From contig JAHEZL010000002.1 in NCBI GenBank assembly GCA_023251095.1, positions 236,004 to 300,003 of the forward strand: DNA of 64,000 nt, in the 5' to 3' direction. Positions 34,265 to 45,200 of the stretch are shown here, one piece after another. The first letter of the stretch is position 1; every line of letters begins with the position of its first letter. The translations under genes were made by a program, and so were the position numbers. The stretch is from Flavobacteriales bacterium. Lineage in GTDB: Bacteria > Bacteroidota > Bacteroidia > Flavobacteriales_C > GCA-002722245. The notes under the pieces are model-generated. The model had not been told where the DNA came from and did no database searches. It worked only from the letters and a program-made list of their open reading frames with translations.

Positions 34265-37200
34265 ATGAAGACATTGTATTCTCTTTTCAAATGGTTTTTT
34301 TTTCTGCTGTTGATTGGCATTTCAGCTGATGCAAGCGCGCAGATGGATACCACAAAAAACATAGTGGTTTTTGATATTTCAAAGCACACGGTAAAGAATG
34401 GTTATGTGGATGTTGAGGTTTCTGTTTCTGCAGTTCTTGACATTGTAGCTTTGGATTTTTCTTTAAAATTCAATCAGCCTAAACTTAAGTTTGATACCAT
34501 TATTGACAACACCAATTACCTGCAACAACTGTATTATTATAATCCAACTACGGAGGTATTAAGGTTTACTTCATATGCGTTAAAAAATTATGAGCTCAAT
34601 AAATCCTTAGTTTCTATAAGGTTTTTCAGTGATTCATTAAGAATAGACAGCACGGATTTATTTACAATAAAAGGATATCTGAATGGTGATCAAAGCGGAA
34701 TTCAGGTGCGGGATTCGGTTCCCGATAAAGGCCATAAGAATGTTCGTCCCATTAATAATATCAAAGAGCATCTGGCCTGTGGTGATCAGCATACCCTGGC
34801 ACTTAAAACAAATGGAGAAGTTTGGGCCTGGGGTAACAATGCATCCGGACAGTTAGGCAATAATTCCACCACCCAAAGTAATGCCCCCCTTCAGGTAAAA
34901 GGCTTATTGAATAATGGGGTTTTAAATAATGCCATTGCGGTTGCTGCGGGAGCAGATCATTCATTGGCTATATTATGTGATGGAAGTATCGTTGCCTGGG
35001 GCAGTAATAATTCGGGACAATTAGGGGATGGCACCCACAGGCAGAGTTTATTTCCTGTTTTAGTACAGGGTTTTCCTGTCGGTGCAAGAGCGTTTTCAAT
35101 TGCTGCAGGAGATATGCACTCTCTCGCGGTGTTGGAAGATGGCAGTGTGTGGGCCTGGGGCGAAAATTCAGATGGTCAATTGGGAATTAACTCCAACAGT
35201 GAAGCGCTTACAGCAGTTCAGGTTCATGGCATTTCAAATAATGGATTTCTCATTAAAGCTTTTGAAGTTGCAGCAGGAGGGAGTCATAGCTTGGTATTGA
35301 TGCAGGATAGCACTATTTGCGCATTTGGCAGCAATAATAAAGGACAAACAGGAAATGGTGTTTCCGGAAATATGGAGACTACACCGATTATGGTATTGGA
35401 TAATACTACCAATGCTCCTCTCACCAATGTAATTAATATAGAAGGAGGTTACGATCACTCTATAGCAGTTCTTTCAAATGGAATTGTAAAAACCTGGGGA
35501 AGTAATTCTAACGGACAGTTGGGCGATGGTACAACTACAGATCACACAAAGGCAATTTCTGTTTCCGGTATCACTACTGCAAAAACGGCTGCTGCAGGAT
35601 TTGCATTCAGTGCAGTTGTTTTAGGAGATAGTACAGTATGGACCTGGGGGATTAATTCCTACGGGCAGTTGGGCGACAATACCAAAGGCACTAATCGACC
35701 GGCACCTGTTCAAATGCATGGTGTTTTGAACGTAGGATTTTTGAAGTCGGCGCTTGCGCTTGCTGCCGGTAAAGAATTTTGTGCGCAGTTGCTGGATGAT
35801 CATTTCTATGGTGTTTACTCTGCAGTTGGGTATAATGCCGCCGGTCAGCTGGGCGACAAAACCTTAATTTCCAAATCTTTTCCTGTTTCTGTTTTCGGAA
35901 CTTTGGTGGCAGGGATTGTAAGAGCCGGTTTCAGTCCTGCTAGCGGAACTGCAGTTTGTTTTCCCGACGGGAAAGTAACATTTACAAGCAATGCGCCTGC
36001 AGGAAGCGCCAAAAGTTTTTTCTGGAATTTTGGTAGTGGCGCTACGCCTCAAACGGCTACTTCTGCAAATCCGGGCTTGGTTATTTATGCGACCTCCGGC
36101 ACAAAAAACATTACGCTTACTGTTTCTGAAGGACCTTCCTGTTATGGTACTTGGTCGGATACGGCAAAGCAAGCCGTTAATGTGGTAGGAGGAGCTGATG
36201 CTAGTTTTACTTCATCGGGCCCCGCCTGTACAGCACAAGGAATTAATTTATATAGTGCAGGCAGCAAGGGCAGTGGAATTATTCACGATTGGAAATTTGA
36301 TATTGGGGGTACTCCAACCAATTCGGCTGCTGAAAATCCGGTAGGATTGATTTATTCAACCGCAGGAGCGTATACCATCACTCATAAAGTTTTTGTTCCA
36401 ACCTGTGGTGCAGCGAGCGACAGCAAAACATTAACCATTACTGTTAATCCTTCACCGGTGGCATCCTTTACATCATCGGGAAGTGTATGCGCTAACGTAG
36501 CGGTTCACTTTAATTTTACAGGAGTATCTGAACCGGGGCTGACTTGTTTTTGGGAATTTGGCGAAGGCGCATTGCAGGAAACTTCCAATTCGCAAACACC
36601 CAATGATATTACCTATAAAACATCGGGTGCGAAAAAAGTGATTTTGAATGCTAAAAATATTTTGGGTTGTATCACTTCAGTGATCGACACCCTGATTATA
36701 AAAACCACCCCTCAAATAATTCTTAGCAGCACATCAAGCCCTTTGTGTACGGGAAGCGCTATAGCTTTTAACAATAGCGGAGATTCTACAGGCGTAAATT
36801 TTTCATGGAATTTTGGAGCAAGTGCACTTCCTCTTTCTTCTGTGCTTAAAAATCCGGGTACTGTTGTATATGGTACCGGAGGATTAAAAACACTTACGTT
36901 GAGTGCTACCAACAGCACAACAAATTGCAGTGCTTTGGCGAGTCAGAATTTTACCGTCAATCAAATGCCTTCTGCCGAATTCAGCGTAAATTCTTCTAAT
37001 TGTGCCGGAAGTAAAATAGATTTTTCAGCGGCAAACACCAGTATCAGTACAGGCAGTTCATGGTTGTATTCCTGGGATTTTAGTTTTGATGCTCTGCCCT
37101 CTACAGCTAACATAAAAAATGTAGCGGGAGTTATTTATTCTTCTGCAGGGCAAAAAGAGATCACATTGAATGTCACAGATGGATCGTGTTCAAGCACTAA

Positions 37201-38206
37201 AACAGAGACACTTATTTTTAAAAATAAACCTTTTGCCGATGCAGGAAAAGACAGCAGTATTTGTGCAAACAAAATCATAAAAATCGGTACTCCGGGAATG
37301 ATAGGAAACAGCTATAGCTGGAGTCCTTCAAGTGCTTTAAATAATTCATTTATTGCTGATCCTATAGCTTCACCGCTTGCAGGATTTACACAATATATTT
37401 TAACGGTGACGAATGACAGTACAGGTTGTATTTCATCAGACACCTTGCTGTTAACGGTGGCCCCTCCGCTGATGGCCAATACCGGTCCGGATGTTGTTTT
37501 ATGCCGCAATCAGGAAATTCAAATAGGAGATTCGTCTGTTAGCGGACAAACCTATCAATGGACTCCTGTGAAAGGATTAAGCGATGCACATTCTTCGAGT
37601 CCCTTTACAAAACCCGATTCCACCACAACATACACCTTAATGGTTTTAGGTTTCGGATGCGCACCCGTATCTAAAAAAATTGTGGTTCTGGTACATCAGT
37701 TACCGGTAGTTTCTTTAGGACAAAATGATACTATAGCCAAAGGGACAAAAGTTCAATTTCAGGTAGGCGGCGGAAATTCATACCAATGGATTCCTTCCGA
37801 CGGATTAAACAACACACAGATTTCAAATCCGATCGCCATTCCCGAATCAACTACTACTTATACTGTTATAGTCACCGATAATTTTGGATGTTCAGATTCC
37901 AGCTCCAGAACCATTGCTGTTATACCGCAAAGTTTTTGGACACCAAAAGGATTTAGTCCGGATGGCAACGGTAAAAATGATGTTTTTTATGTAAGAGGAG
38001 AAGACATCAAAGACTTTCAATTGTACATTTTTGATAATCTGGGAGCATCCATTTTTTATTCAGATAACATCTATGCGGGATGGGATGGAAAAAAACAAAA
38101 TTCGGGAGAAAATATGCCGGATGGGGCTTATGTTTTTTTAATTAAGGGAATTCAATCCGACGGGACAACGATTGATAGCAAAGGGTTGATACACCTAATA
38201 AGGTAA
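34265..38206 (+). CDS. Secreted cohesin-like / RCC1 propeller / PKD protein with T9SS type B sorting domain
   Basis: A 1313-residue exported protein (signal peptide to about residue 26, ISADASA-Q). Domains in order: a cohesin-like beta-sandwich at about 30-148 (KNIVVFDISKHTVKNGYVDV ... VSIRFFSD); seven RCC1-type blades at about 168-550, each with a W-A-W-G-N-N-x-S-G-Q-L-G-like core, enough for a full seven-bladed propeller; about five PKD-type modules (SFFWNFGSGATPQT, CFWEFGEGALQET); three Ig-like modules; and a gliding-type C-terminal domain (GFSPDGNGKNDVFYV, IFDNLGASIFYSD, WDGKKQN, GAYVFLIKG). The cohesin-like part is clearly homologous to residues 920-1045 of the large LDSW protein at 49655. 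It should be exported by the T9SS with the downstream SprF-like protein. Adhesive or structural role is inferred. Confidence 0.88.
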   Translation: MKTLYSLFKWFFFLLLIGISADASAQMDTTKNIVVFDISKHTVKNGYVDVEVSVSAVLDIVALDFSLKFNQPKLKFDTIIDNTNYLQQLYYYNPTTEVLRFTSYALKNYELNKSLVSIRFFSDSLRIDSTDLFTIKGYLNGDQSGIQVRDSVPDKGHKNVRPINNIKEHLACGDQHTLALKTNGEVWAWGNNASGQLGNNSTTQSNAPLQVKGLLNNGVLNNAIAVAAGADHSLAILCDGSIVAWGSNNSGQLGDGTHRQSLFPVLVQGFPVGARAFSIAAGDMHSLAVLEDGSVWAWGENSDGQLGINSNSEALTAVQVHGISNNGFLIKAFEVAAGGSHSLVLMQDSTICAFGSNNKGQTGNGVSGNMETTPIMVLDNTTNAPLTNVINIEGGYDHSIAVLSNGIVKTWGSNSNGQLGDGTTTDHTKAISVSGITTAKTAAAGFAFSAVVLGDSTVWTWGINSYGQLGDNTKGTNRPAPVQMHGVLNVGFLKSALALAAGKEFCAQLLDDHFYGVYSAVGYNAAGQLGDKTLISKSFPVSVFGTLVAGIVRAGFSPASGTAVCFPDGKVTFTSNAPAGSAKSFFWNFGSGATPQTATSANPGLVIYATSGTKNITLTVSEGPSCYGTWSDTAKQAVNVVGGADASFTSSGPACTAQGINLYSAGSKGSGIIHDWKFDIGGTPTNSAAENPVGLIYSTAGAYTITHKVFVPTCGAASDSKTLTITVNPSPVASFTSSGSVCANVAVHFNFTGVSEPGLTCFWEFGEGALQETSNSQTPNDITYKTSGAKKVILNAKNILGCITSVIDTLIIKTTPQIILSSTSSPLCTGSAIAFNNSGDSTGVNFSWNFGASALPLSSVLKNPGTVVYGTGGLKTLTLSATNSTTNCSALASQNFTVNQMPSAEFSVNSSNCAGSKIDFSAANTSISTGSSWLYSWDFSFDALPSTANIKNVAGVIYSSAGQKEITLNVTDGSCSSTKTETLIFKNKPFADAGKDSSICANKIIKIGTPGMIGNSYSWSPSSALNNSFIADPIASPLAGFTQYILTVTNDSTGCISSDTLLLTVAPPLMANTGPDVVLCRNQEIQIGDSSVSGQTYQWTPVKGLSDAHSSSPFTKPDSTTTYTLMVLGFGCAPVSKKIVVLVHQLPVVSLGQNDTIAKGTKVQFQVGGGNSYQWIPSDGLNNTQISNPIAIPESTTTYTVIVTDNFGCSDSSSRTIAVIPQSFWTPKGFSPDGNGKNDVFYVRGEDIKDFQLYIFDNLGASIFYSDNIYAGWDGKKQNSGENMPDGAYVFLIKGIQSDGTTIDSKGLIHLIR

Positions 38207-38219
38207 ATAATAGTTAGTG

Positions 38220-39245
38220 ATGAAAAATAAAATATATAAAAGAGTAGTGCTAAAAGTAGCTTTGCTATTTACGATCTCTATTACTGCATATGCTCAGGAT
38301 CCCAGTTTAACACAGGTGTACGCAAACCCTCTTACATTAAATCCTGCAATTATGGGGAGCAGCGGAGATTTAAAAGTGATGTTTAATTACAGAAATCAAT
38401 TGTTGGCTCTTGATGGAGGATATTCCAATACTTCATTAGGAATTATTTACCCTTTGTATTTAAAGGGAGAATATCCGGCGGGCCCTGCAAAAAAAATAGA
38501 TATTGGTTTTAATATTCAAAATGATTTGGCGGGTGAATTTCAAAAAATCAACGCGTCATTTGCTTTTGGATATGACATGAAATTATCTGCTTCAGGCCAT
38601 GTAAGTCTTGCGATGCAATTCGGATATACTCAAAAATCCCTTTCCACCAGTGTATTGACTTTTGATGAGCAATACATGAACGGTGCATTTTCAGCAAGCA
38701 ATCCCATTACAGAAAGTTTGTATTATCCGAGAACTTCTTATGGAGATATTGGTTTTGGTGCAATGTGGTATTATAATCCTACCGACGCAAAAATAAATTG
38801 CTATTTCGGTATTTCGGGTTTCCATTTAAATTCACCGCAGGAATCTGTTAGTTTGGGAAAAGATTATTTGCCAAGAAAATTTTCTTGTCAGGCAGGAATT
38901 AAAATTATTGGTGCCGATAAAATTGATGTTGCTCCCAATTTCAGATTTAATATACAAGGAACGACTCAGGAAATTATACCGGGTGTAAATGTTGATTATC
39001 GTTTTGCAGAGAGCGCGAAATTAACTCTTGGAACATGGTACCGCCTGAGTGGTGCAATGGCTTTATTACTTGGAATAGAATACGAAAACATTTCTTTTGG
39101 TTACAGCTACGATATTTATGCGGCTTCTGTATTCGGACAAATTGGTTCAGGAGTAAATGCCAATCAGATCTCTTTTGTTTATAAATACAAATTAGCGGAG
39201 AAAAAAGGAGTTGCTCTCAATGCTTCTCCGTTTAGCTCTTTTTGA
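38220..39245 (+). CDS. PorP/SprF family T9SS outer-membrane protein
   Basis: A 341-residue protein from the ATG at 38220; a GTG three bases upstream is possible. After a signal peptide (VALLFTISITAYA-Q) it shows the family start DPSLTQVYANPLTLNPAIMGS and beta-barrel alternation to the end. PorP/SprF proteins pair with individual type B cargo: in Flavobacterium johnsoniae SprF is needed for secretion of the adhesin SprB. The immediately upstream gene (14-base gap) is a type B cargo, so this is its likely dedicated partner. Confidence 0.9.
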   Translation: MKNKIYKRVVLKVALLFTISITAYAQDPSLTQVYANPLTLNPAIMGSSGDLKVMFNYRNQLLALDGGYSNTSLGIIYPLYLKGEYPAGPAKKIDIGFNIQNDLAGEFQKINASFAFGYDMKLSASGHVSLAMQFGYTQKSLSTSVLTFDEQYMNGAFSASNPITESLYYPRTSYGDIGFGAMWYYNPTDAKINCYFGISGFHLNSPQESVSLGKDYLPRKFSCQAGIKIIGADKIDVAPNFRFNIQGTTQEIIPGVNVDYRFAESAKLTLGTWYRLSGAMALLLGIEYENISFGYSYDIYAASVFGQIGSGVNANQISFVYKYKLAEKKGVALNASPFSSF

Positions 39246-39318
39246 TGCTGACGGTTTAATATTTCCTTAATGCTAAGCTAACTCAGCAGTAATTGTAATG
39301 GTGTAGTTTTGAAAAACA

Positions 39319-40011
39319 ATGAACCTGAGTGAAATCAATATTTTTATAGTCGACGATGATCCGGATATTTTAGAATTCGTTGGTTATAATCTTTCCAAAG
39401 AGGGATTTACAGTCCAAACTTATTCTTCCGCTCAGGAAGCAATAAAAATTTGTAAAATTCACGTTCCCGATTTACTCATCCTCGATATTATGCTGCCGGA
39501 TATGGATGGGATAGAACTGTGTCATAAATTGAGAAATGAAATTGGCCTTAAAGATTCACTCATTGTTTTTTTAACTGCCAGAAGTGAAGATTATACGATG
39601 ATAGCAGGGTTAAATGCAGGAGCCGATGATTTTATTAAAAAACCCATTAAGCCTTGGGTGCTTGTTTCAAAAATACATTCCTTGTTGAAAAGAAGAAAAG
39701 ACAAAGAACCATTATTAAATCAACAGGATATTGCCGAAGGAATTACTATCGACAGATCGAAAAGTGAAGTGCAAAAAAATGATGAAAAAATTTATTTCCC
39801 TAAAAAAGAATTTCAGTTATTATTACTGTTAACCTCAGTTCCCGAAAGGGTTTTTACACGAGAGGAAATTTACACTAAAGTTTGGGGACAGTATTTAGTT
39901 ATCGGTGACCGGACTATTGATGTTCACATTAGAAAATTGCGCGAAAAACTGGGAGATGATTATATCCAAACGGTTAAAGGTGTTGGATATCGATTCAGTG
40001 CTCACGATTAA
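39319..40011 (+). CDS. OmpR-family response regulator
   Basis: A 230-residue two-component regulator. The receiver has the acidic pocket D12/D13 (FIVDDDPDIL), phosphoacceptor D56 (LLILDIMLPDMDG), FLTAR with the conserved threonine and FIKKPIKPW with the conserved lysine. The C-terminal winged helix ends with the OmpR/PhoB recognition region RTIDVHIRKLREKLGDDYIQTVKGVGYRF. No histidine kinase gene is nearby. TAGTTTTG at 39304-39311 fits a -7 box very close to the start codon. Its place inside the surface-protein cluster suggests it controls some of these genes, which is inference. Confidence 0.92.
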   Translation: MNLSEINIFIVDDDPDILEFVGYNLSKEGFTVQTYSSAQEAIKICKIHVPDLLILDIMLPDMDGIELCHKLRNEIGLKDSLIVFLTARSEDYTMIAGLNAGADDFIKKPIKPWVLVSKIHSLLKRRKDKEPLLNQQDIAEGITIDRSKSEVQKNDEKIYFPKKEFQLLLLLTSVPERVFTREEIYTKVWGQYLVIGDRTIDVHIRKLREKLGDDYIQTVKGVGYRFSAHD

Positions 40012-40168
40012 GTTATAATAATTGCTGCAAAAAGTATTCGGCTGCGCGAATGTAAATTTATATGTTTTCCATAACACGCTGAATTAACACAACTCTAACT
40101 AAAACATAATAATTTCTATAAGTGCTCTACATCTTTGTTGCGGAACTTCGCTGCATATTATTAAAGGC

Positions 40169-40948
40169 ATGAAACGAGTTAAAATTTTATTCATCATCAT
40201 CAGTTTTTTTTCATTTCATGCGCAAGCACAAAATGGCTTGACAAATACCGACAAATCAGCATTGGAAGGAATCATTGTAGAAAAATATTTTATTGCCGAT
40301 TCAAGCGATTACAACGACACCTTAAATCCACTTCCTAAAGGCACCATCACTTATAGGATATACGTGGACATGAAACCCGATTATACTTTACAATTGGTTT
40401 ACGGTAACGAAAAACATCCCTTAACCATTCAAACGTCTACTCAATTTTATAACAATGCAGATTGCGGTGCATTGATCGGGTACAATGTAAATTATTTAAA
40501 AGTTAACAGAAGCACTTTCGCGCTGGATTCATGGTTAACCATTAATTCAGCTTCAAATCAATATGCCGGAATTTTAAAATCCGAAGATGCAGATGGTTCT
40601 GTTTTAAATCGCCATTCATTAAATAAAACGGATGGATTCACACAAGGCAATCTTCCCGTAATTAAACCCTTTAACATTGATTTAAATTTTTTTAATAATG
40701 ATACCAACGCGTCATTGTTTTCAACCAACAACGGAGGATGGGCTGCAATTACCGGAGTGAAGAGCGGATCAAAAGGACCTACCGTTGAAAACAGAGTGTT
40801 GATTGCGCAATTGACTACCGATGGGAAACTGTCTTTTGATTTGAATATTCAAATTGGAACTCCTTCAGGCGGGGCGGTGCAATTCGTGAGCAAACATGCG
40901 GAAGGAGCAGAAATAAAGTTTGATCAGTTAAGCTTCACCACAAAATAA
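40169..40948 (+). CDS. Secreted LDSW-domain protein 1 (stand-alone domain)
   Basis: A 259-residue protein with signal peptide (FIIISFFSFHAQA-Q). It consists of one copy of a domain shared with three later genes: LEGIIVEKYFIADSSDYND, TITYRIYVDMKPDYTLQLVYGN, FALDSWLTI, GILKSEDADGSV, RVLIAQLTTDGKLSFDLNIQIGTPSGG. There is no T9SS sorting domain and no dockerin, so it may stay in the periplasm or be exported by another route. The family is not one I can name; the fold looks all-beta. It is the shortest member and so defines the domain borders. The gene follows the response regulator by 157 bases. Confidence 0.8.
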   Translation: MKRVKILFIIISFFSFHAQAQNGLTNTDKSALEGIIVEKYFIADSSDYNDTLNPLPKGTITYRIYVDMKPDYTLQLVYGNEKHPLTIQTSTQFYNNADCGALIGYNVNYLKVNRSTFALDSWLTINSASNQYAGILKSEDADGSVLNRHSLNKTDGFTQGNLPVIKPFNIDLNFFNNDTNASLFSTNNGGWAAITGVKSGSKGPTVENRVLIAQLTTDGKLSFDLNIQIGTPSGGAVQFVSKHAEGAEIKFDQLSFTTK

Positions 40949-40992
40949 ATGAAAAAATAAAACACAAATAATCAAAGTAAAAAACAATTGAT

Positions 40993-42081
40993 ATGAGAAA
41001 AATTATAGTTGCTTTAGGTCTTTTTTTTCTGGGGACTTTAGTGCAAGCCCAAAACGGCTTAGAAAAAATTATTGTTGAACGTTTCTATGTAGCGAATGCT
41101 GCCGATGCTAATGCAAGTATAGGCACACTTCCTGCAGGTTCAGTAACCTACAGAGTATATGCCGATATGTTGCCGGGCTATAAATTTCAAATGGCGTACG
41201 GGAATTCTTCTCATACTTTAAAAATTGCAACTACTACTTCTTTCTTTAATAATGAAGACAGAGGAAATACAAATCCAAACGGAATTACTACTGTGAATAC
41301 AGCTAAAAATACAGTGATGTTGGATTCATGGTTTTCTGTGGGTGCCACCGCCAGTGGAAAAATGGGTGTTCTGAAAAAAGATGATACCGATGGATCAATT
41401 GTAAGCGGAAGTACCATTTATAACAATACAAACGTTGCGGGTGATATTGGCACTGCGGTAAAAACTGCCGATGGAATGGTAACCGCTTCTCCTCAATCAG
41501 TAACTTTTGTGGGTTTTGATCCTATAGGAGATGTTTTTGATGCCGCAAGTCAGTTTGGTTCTTCCTTTTCAACAGCTGATGGAGCCTGGGCTTCCTTAAA
41601 TGGATCAACGGGTGCGAATGTTGATACCAACAGAGTATTGATTGGTCAGTTTACAACAGATGGTGTTTTTACTTTTGAATTAAATATTCAAATCGGAACA
41701 CCAAGTTTGGGAACAGAAAAATATGTTGCCAAGTCGCCTAAATCAGATGAAACACTTTTGCCAAGTCTTATTTATGCATCCGACAGTCCTACGGAGATAG
41801 CAGAAACAAACACTTCCAATGCTGTAAATTCTTTTCGTTTATATCCAACTCCTGCTACTGATGAATTGACTTTAGAAATTATTAATACCAAAGAAAATGT
41901 TGCAGATAGTTATACCATTTACAGCATAGAAGGAAAAACAGTTTTGCATAAAGAACTGAATAGCTCGGCGGAACAACAAAAAGAAAAAATTGATATTTCT
42001 TCTTTGGACAATGGCTTATATATATTTCAATTGTCGAGCGGAGGAATTACTTCAACCTACAAAATAGTTAAGAACCAATAA
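40993..42081 (+). CDS. Secreted LDSW-domain protein 2 with T9SS type A sorting domain
   Basis: A 362-residue protein: signal peptide (VALGLFFLGTLVQA-Q), LDSW domain at about 20-260 (GLEKIIVERFYVANAADANAS, VTYRVYADMLPGYKFQMAYGN, VMLDSWFSVG, RVLIGQFTTDGVFTFELNIQIGTPS), then a type A T9SS C-terminal domain (FRLYPTPATDELTLEI, IYSIEGKTVLHKEL, DISSLDNGLYIFQLS). It should be carried to the surface by the T9SS and anchored there. It lies 44 bases after protein 1 and is followed by a terminator, so the two form a short transcription unit. Confidence 0.85.
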   Translation: MRKIIVALGLFFLGTLVQAQNGLEKIIVERFYVANAADANASIGTLPAGSVTYRVYADMLPGYKFQMAYGNSSHTLKIATTTSFFNNEDRGNTNPNGITTVNTAKNTVMLDSWFSVGATASGKMGVLKKDDTDGSIVSGSTIYNNTNVAGDIGTAVKTADGMVTASPQSVTFVGFDPIGDVFDAASQFGSSFSTADGAWASLNGSTGANVDTNRVLIGQFTTDGVFTFELNIQIGTPSLGTEKYVAKSPKSDETLLPSLIYASDSPTEIAETNTSNAVNSFRLYPTPATDELTLEIINTKENVADSYTIYSIEGKTVLHKELNSSAEQQKEKIDISSLDNGLYIFQLSSGGITSTYKIVKNQ

Positions 42082-42118
42082 GCTAATTTATAATATCTGA
42101 AAGCAGTTTTTTGTTCAG

Positions 42119-42183
42119 GGCATTTCTAAAATTTTTATGGTGAGAGGAAATCTTCAGCTGATTTTTTAGAAATGCCTTTTTTA
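42119..42183 (+). terminator. Terminator after LDSW protein 2
   Basis: A 13-base perfect stem GGCATTTCTAAAA/TTTTAGAAATGCC with a 32-base loop (which holds its own small stem AAATC/GATTT) and a following T-run. It separates the first two LDSW genes from the TonB receptor operon. Confidence 0.82.
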
Positions 42184-42213
42184 TTTTGCTTTTAGTGAGT
42201 CGACTTTATTTAA

Positions 42214-45200
42214 ATGAAAAAAATATTTTTAATACTGCTTACTTGTATCGCTGCCACTACTTTTTCTTTTGGTCAGGGAACGGTTCAGGGAAATGTAAGA
42301 AGTAATATCGGAGACGCGCTCAGTGATGTTTCAATTAGTCTTAAATCAAAACCATCTGTTAAAACAAAAACAGATTCTACAGGAAATTATTCTCTTTTTA
42401 TTCCTGATTCAACTGCGCAAACAATGGTGCTTTCTTTGGATAGTTATACCACAAAAGAAGAAATTATTCCTGCGCTTACAGGTGGTCAAACGATTACTAA
42501 AGATGTGGTATTTGTTAAACCGATTTCTGCGGCGGGTCCCATCGTAATTAGAAGAAAAGTGGTTAAAGCCAATGATACTTACATGGAAAAGGTGCAGCAA
42601 AATTCATCTGTAACGATGAGTTATATTTCTGCCGCAACAATGGGTAAAACGGGGGATGCTAATATAACACAAGGTGTAGCAAGGGTTTCGGGAGTGTCAA
42701 CCAGTGGTGGTTTAATTACCGTTCGTGGTATTGGCGACCGCTATGTAAAAACAACTTTTAATGGCTCTCGCATTCCAACGCTTGATCCGTTTACAAATAA
42801 TATAAGGTTGGATATGTTCCCTGCTGCTTTGGTAGATAATATTGTGATTTCAAAAACTGCGAGTCCTGATCTTCCCGGTGATTGGGCCGGGGCGTACATT
42901 TCAGTAGAAACAAAAGATTATCCGAAAAAATTAACAGTAAACATTGAAACCGCTTTTGGATACAATGATCAATCTACTTTTAAAAATGTTTTGAGTTCAC
43001 AACACAGTCCCACAGATTGGTTGGGTTACGACAATGGTTTTCGTGATCATAGTATGGGTGGGTATGCATTAGTAAATTACACGCCAACAAAATACGATGA
43101 ATTTGTAGCTCTGGGGAAAGGCGATTATTTAAAATCAATTGGAGTAACTAACAATGAAATTTATAAAGCAGATTCCAAAACCTATGATAAATTAGTTTAC
43201 GCACAGTTAGGTTTATTGGGAAGCTCGGAATTCAACAATGACGCTGCTGTTGCTGCTGCCGAACAAAAATATAAAAGTGCCGGTTATCCCGGAACAGCAT
43301 TTAAATTAATGAATGCCGATGCAGTGAAATTTAATCAGTCGCTTCCCAACAACTGGAGCACTACCACCAGAAACGCACCTTTAAATGCAACACAAAGTTT
43401 TAGTTTTGGAAATGAAGTGAAGTTGTTTAAAAAACCTTTGGGTTTTATAGTTGGTTTCCGTTATGCAAGCGCTACTCAATACGATCCGAATTCAGGATAT
43501 GCAAGAATTACTGATCCTCCGAAAGCAGACGGCACCTTTGAATCTTCCTATATTGATACGGTTGCGCAAAAAGTAACCAGAGAATCAAATGAATGGAGTG
43601 CCTTGGTCAATTTGAATTACAAGTATCATAAAAATCATAGCCTGTCTTTTCTTTTTATGCCCAATGTAAATGGCGCAAATAATGTTGCTTTTGCCGTTAA
43701 AGGAACACAAGATGGAGAAGATATTCACCGGCAGTTTTATGAATCGCGCAAACAATTTATTTATCAGTTAAAATCCGAACATTTTATTCCTTGGCATAAA
43801 ATTAAAATTGAGGGCAATGCATCGTATACCGACGGAAGCAGTATTGTTCCTGATTTTAAAGTATATAATGTTTTTTCTGATCCTTCGCTTCCTCAACCAC
43901 CGGGAAATAATTCATCAAGATTTTACAGGTATTTAAATGAAAGCGTTTTCGATTCCCGTGTTTTTGCTGAGATGCCATTAAAAGGAAATCAGGCGGATAC
44001 TTGCGTGAGAATAATTAAAATCGGCGGAGCGTATCAGCAAAGCAATAGAAATTATGATCAGTACTCTTTAAGTGCAGCGAATTCACTTTATGGTGCTGCA
44101 GGAATTGATTTTTCCCAAATGAAAGGCGGTGATCCTTTGAGTTTGGATAAATTCGGATTTTTTCCGGCAGTTGTTGACGGCGACAATACCTTTCGAACAG
44201 CGCGGTTGTATTTTTTAGACGAGCGTCCGTACAATCACATTATTGGTCGCGGATATGTTTCAGGCGCATTTGCAATGGCCGATTACACCATAGTTCCTCG
44301 ATTGCGCGTGTCTGGTGGATTAAGAGTTGAGCATGCTTATTTGTACAGTGATGCTAAATTGTTTGATTCTCTTCACTTGGCGAATAGCGATCCAAGAAGA
44401 TTTATTAATGTAGCGGGTGGTGGATTTGTTACTGCCGGTAAGTTGGAAAATTTAAATTTCTTACCAAGTATCAGCGCCATTTATAAAATTAAAAAAGATC
44501 CTAATGCACCTATTAACGTAAGATTTAATTTTAGTCAAACCGTTGCTCGGCCAAGCCTGCGAGAAATTACAAGTTCGCCGGCTTATGATTATGAATTAAA
44601 TTCAAAAGTAAATGGAAATCCAAATCTTAAATCGGTCAACATCAATAATTATGATGTAAGATTAGAGGCCTATTTTAAATCGGGTGACAATGTAACATTG
44701 AGTTTGTTTTATAAAGAATTTACAAATTACATTGAATTGTTTTTAAACAGTCAGGGCGAATATACCTGGGCAAATAATCCAAATGTATCGTGGTTAAAAG
44801 GAGTGGAATTAGAAGGCAAAAAAAATATCACCAAATATTTTGAAGTAAGAGCCAATGTAACTTTTGTTGATTCCCGATCTACTTTTACCATTAAAGTTCC
44901 CAGCGGAGTTCCCGGACAATATGTAGATGGAGAAACTTCCACCCGAACACTTTTTGGCCAGGCGCCTTTTATGGTAAACAGCATTGTTTCTTATAAGTCG
45001 GATTCCCTGGGCTTGCAAGCAACTTTGAGTTACAACATTCAGGGGCCGAAGCTGGTAATCACCAACTTCACTCAAATACCTGATGTATATGAGCTTCCGA
45101 GAAATGTATTTGATTTTAAAGTATCTAAAAAAATAGGGAAATATTTTACAGCAAGCTTAAGAGTGAATGACATCTTGAATACCGTGCGGAGAAGAGCATA

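Noticed and set aside
39319..40011. PorX-type T9SS regulator
   Set aside because: The protein has an OmpR winged-helix output, not the PglZ-type domain of PorX.
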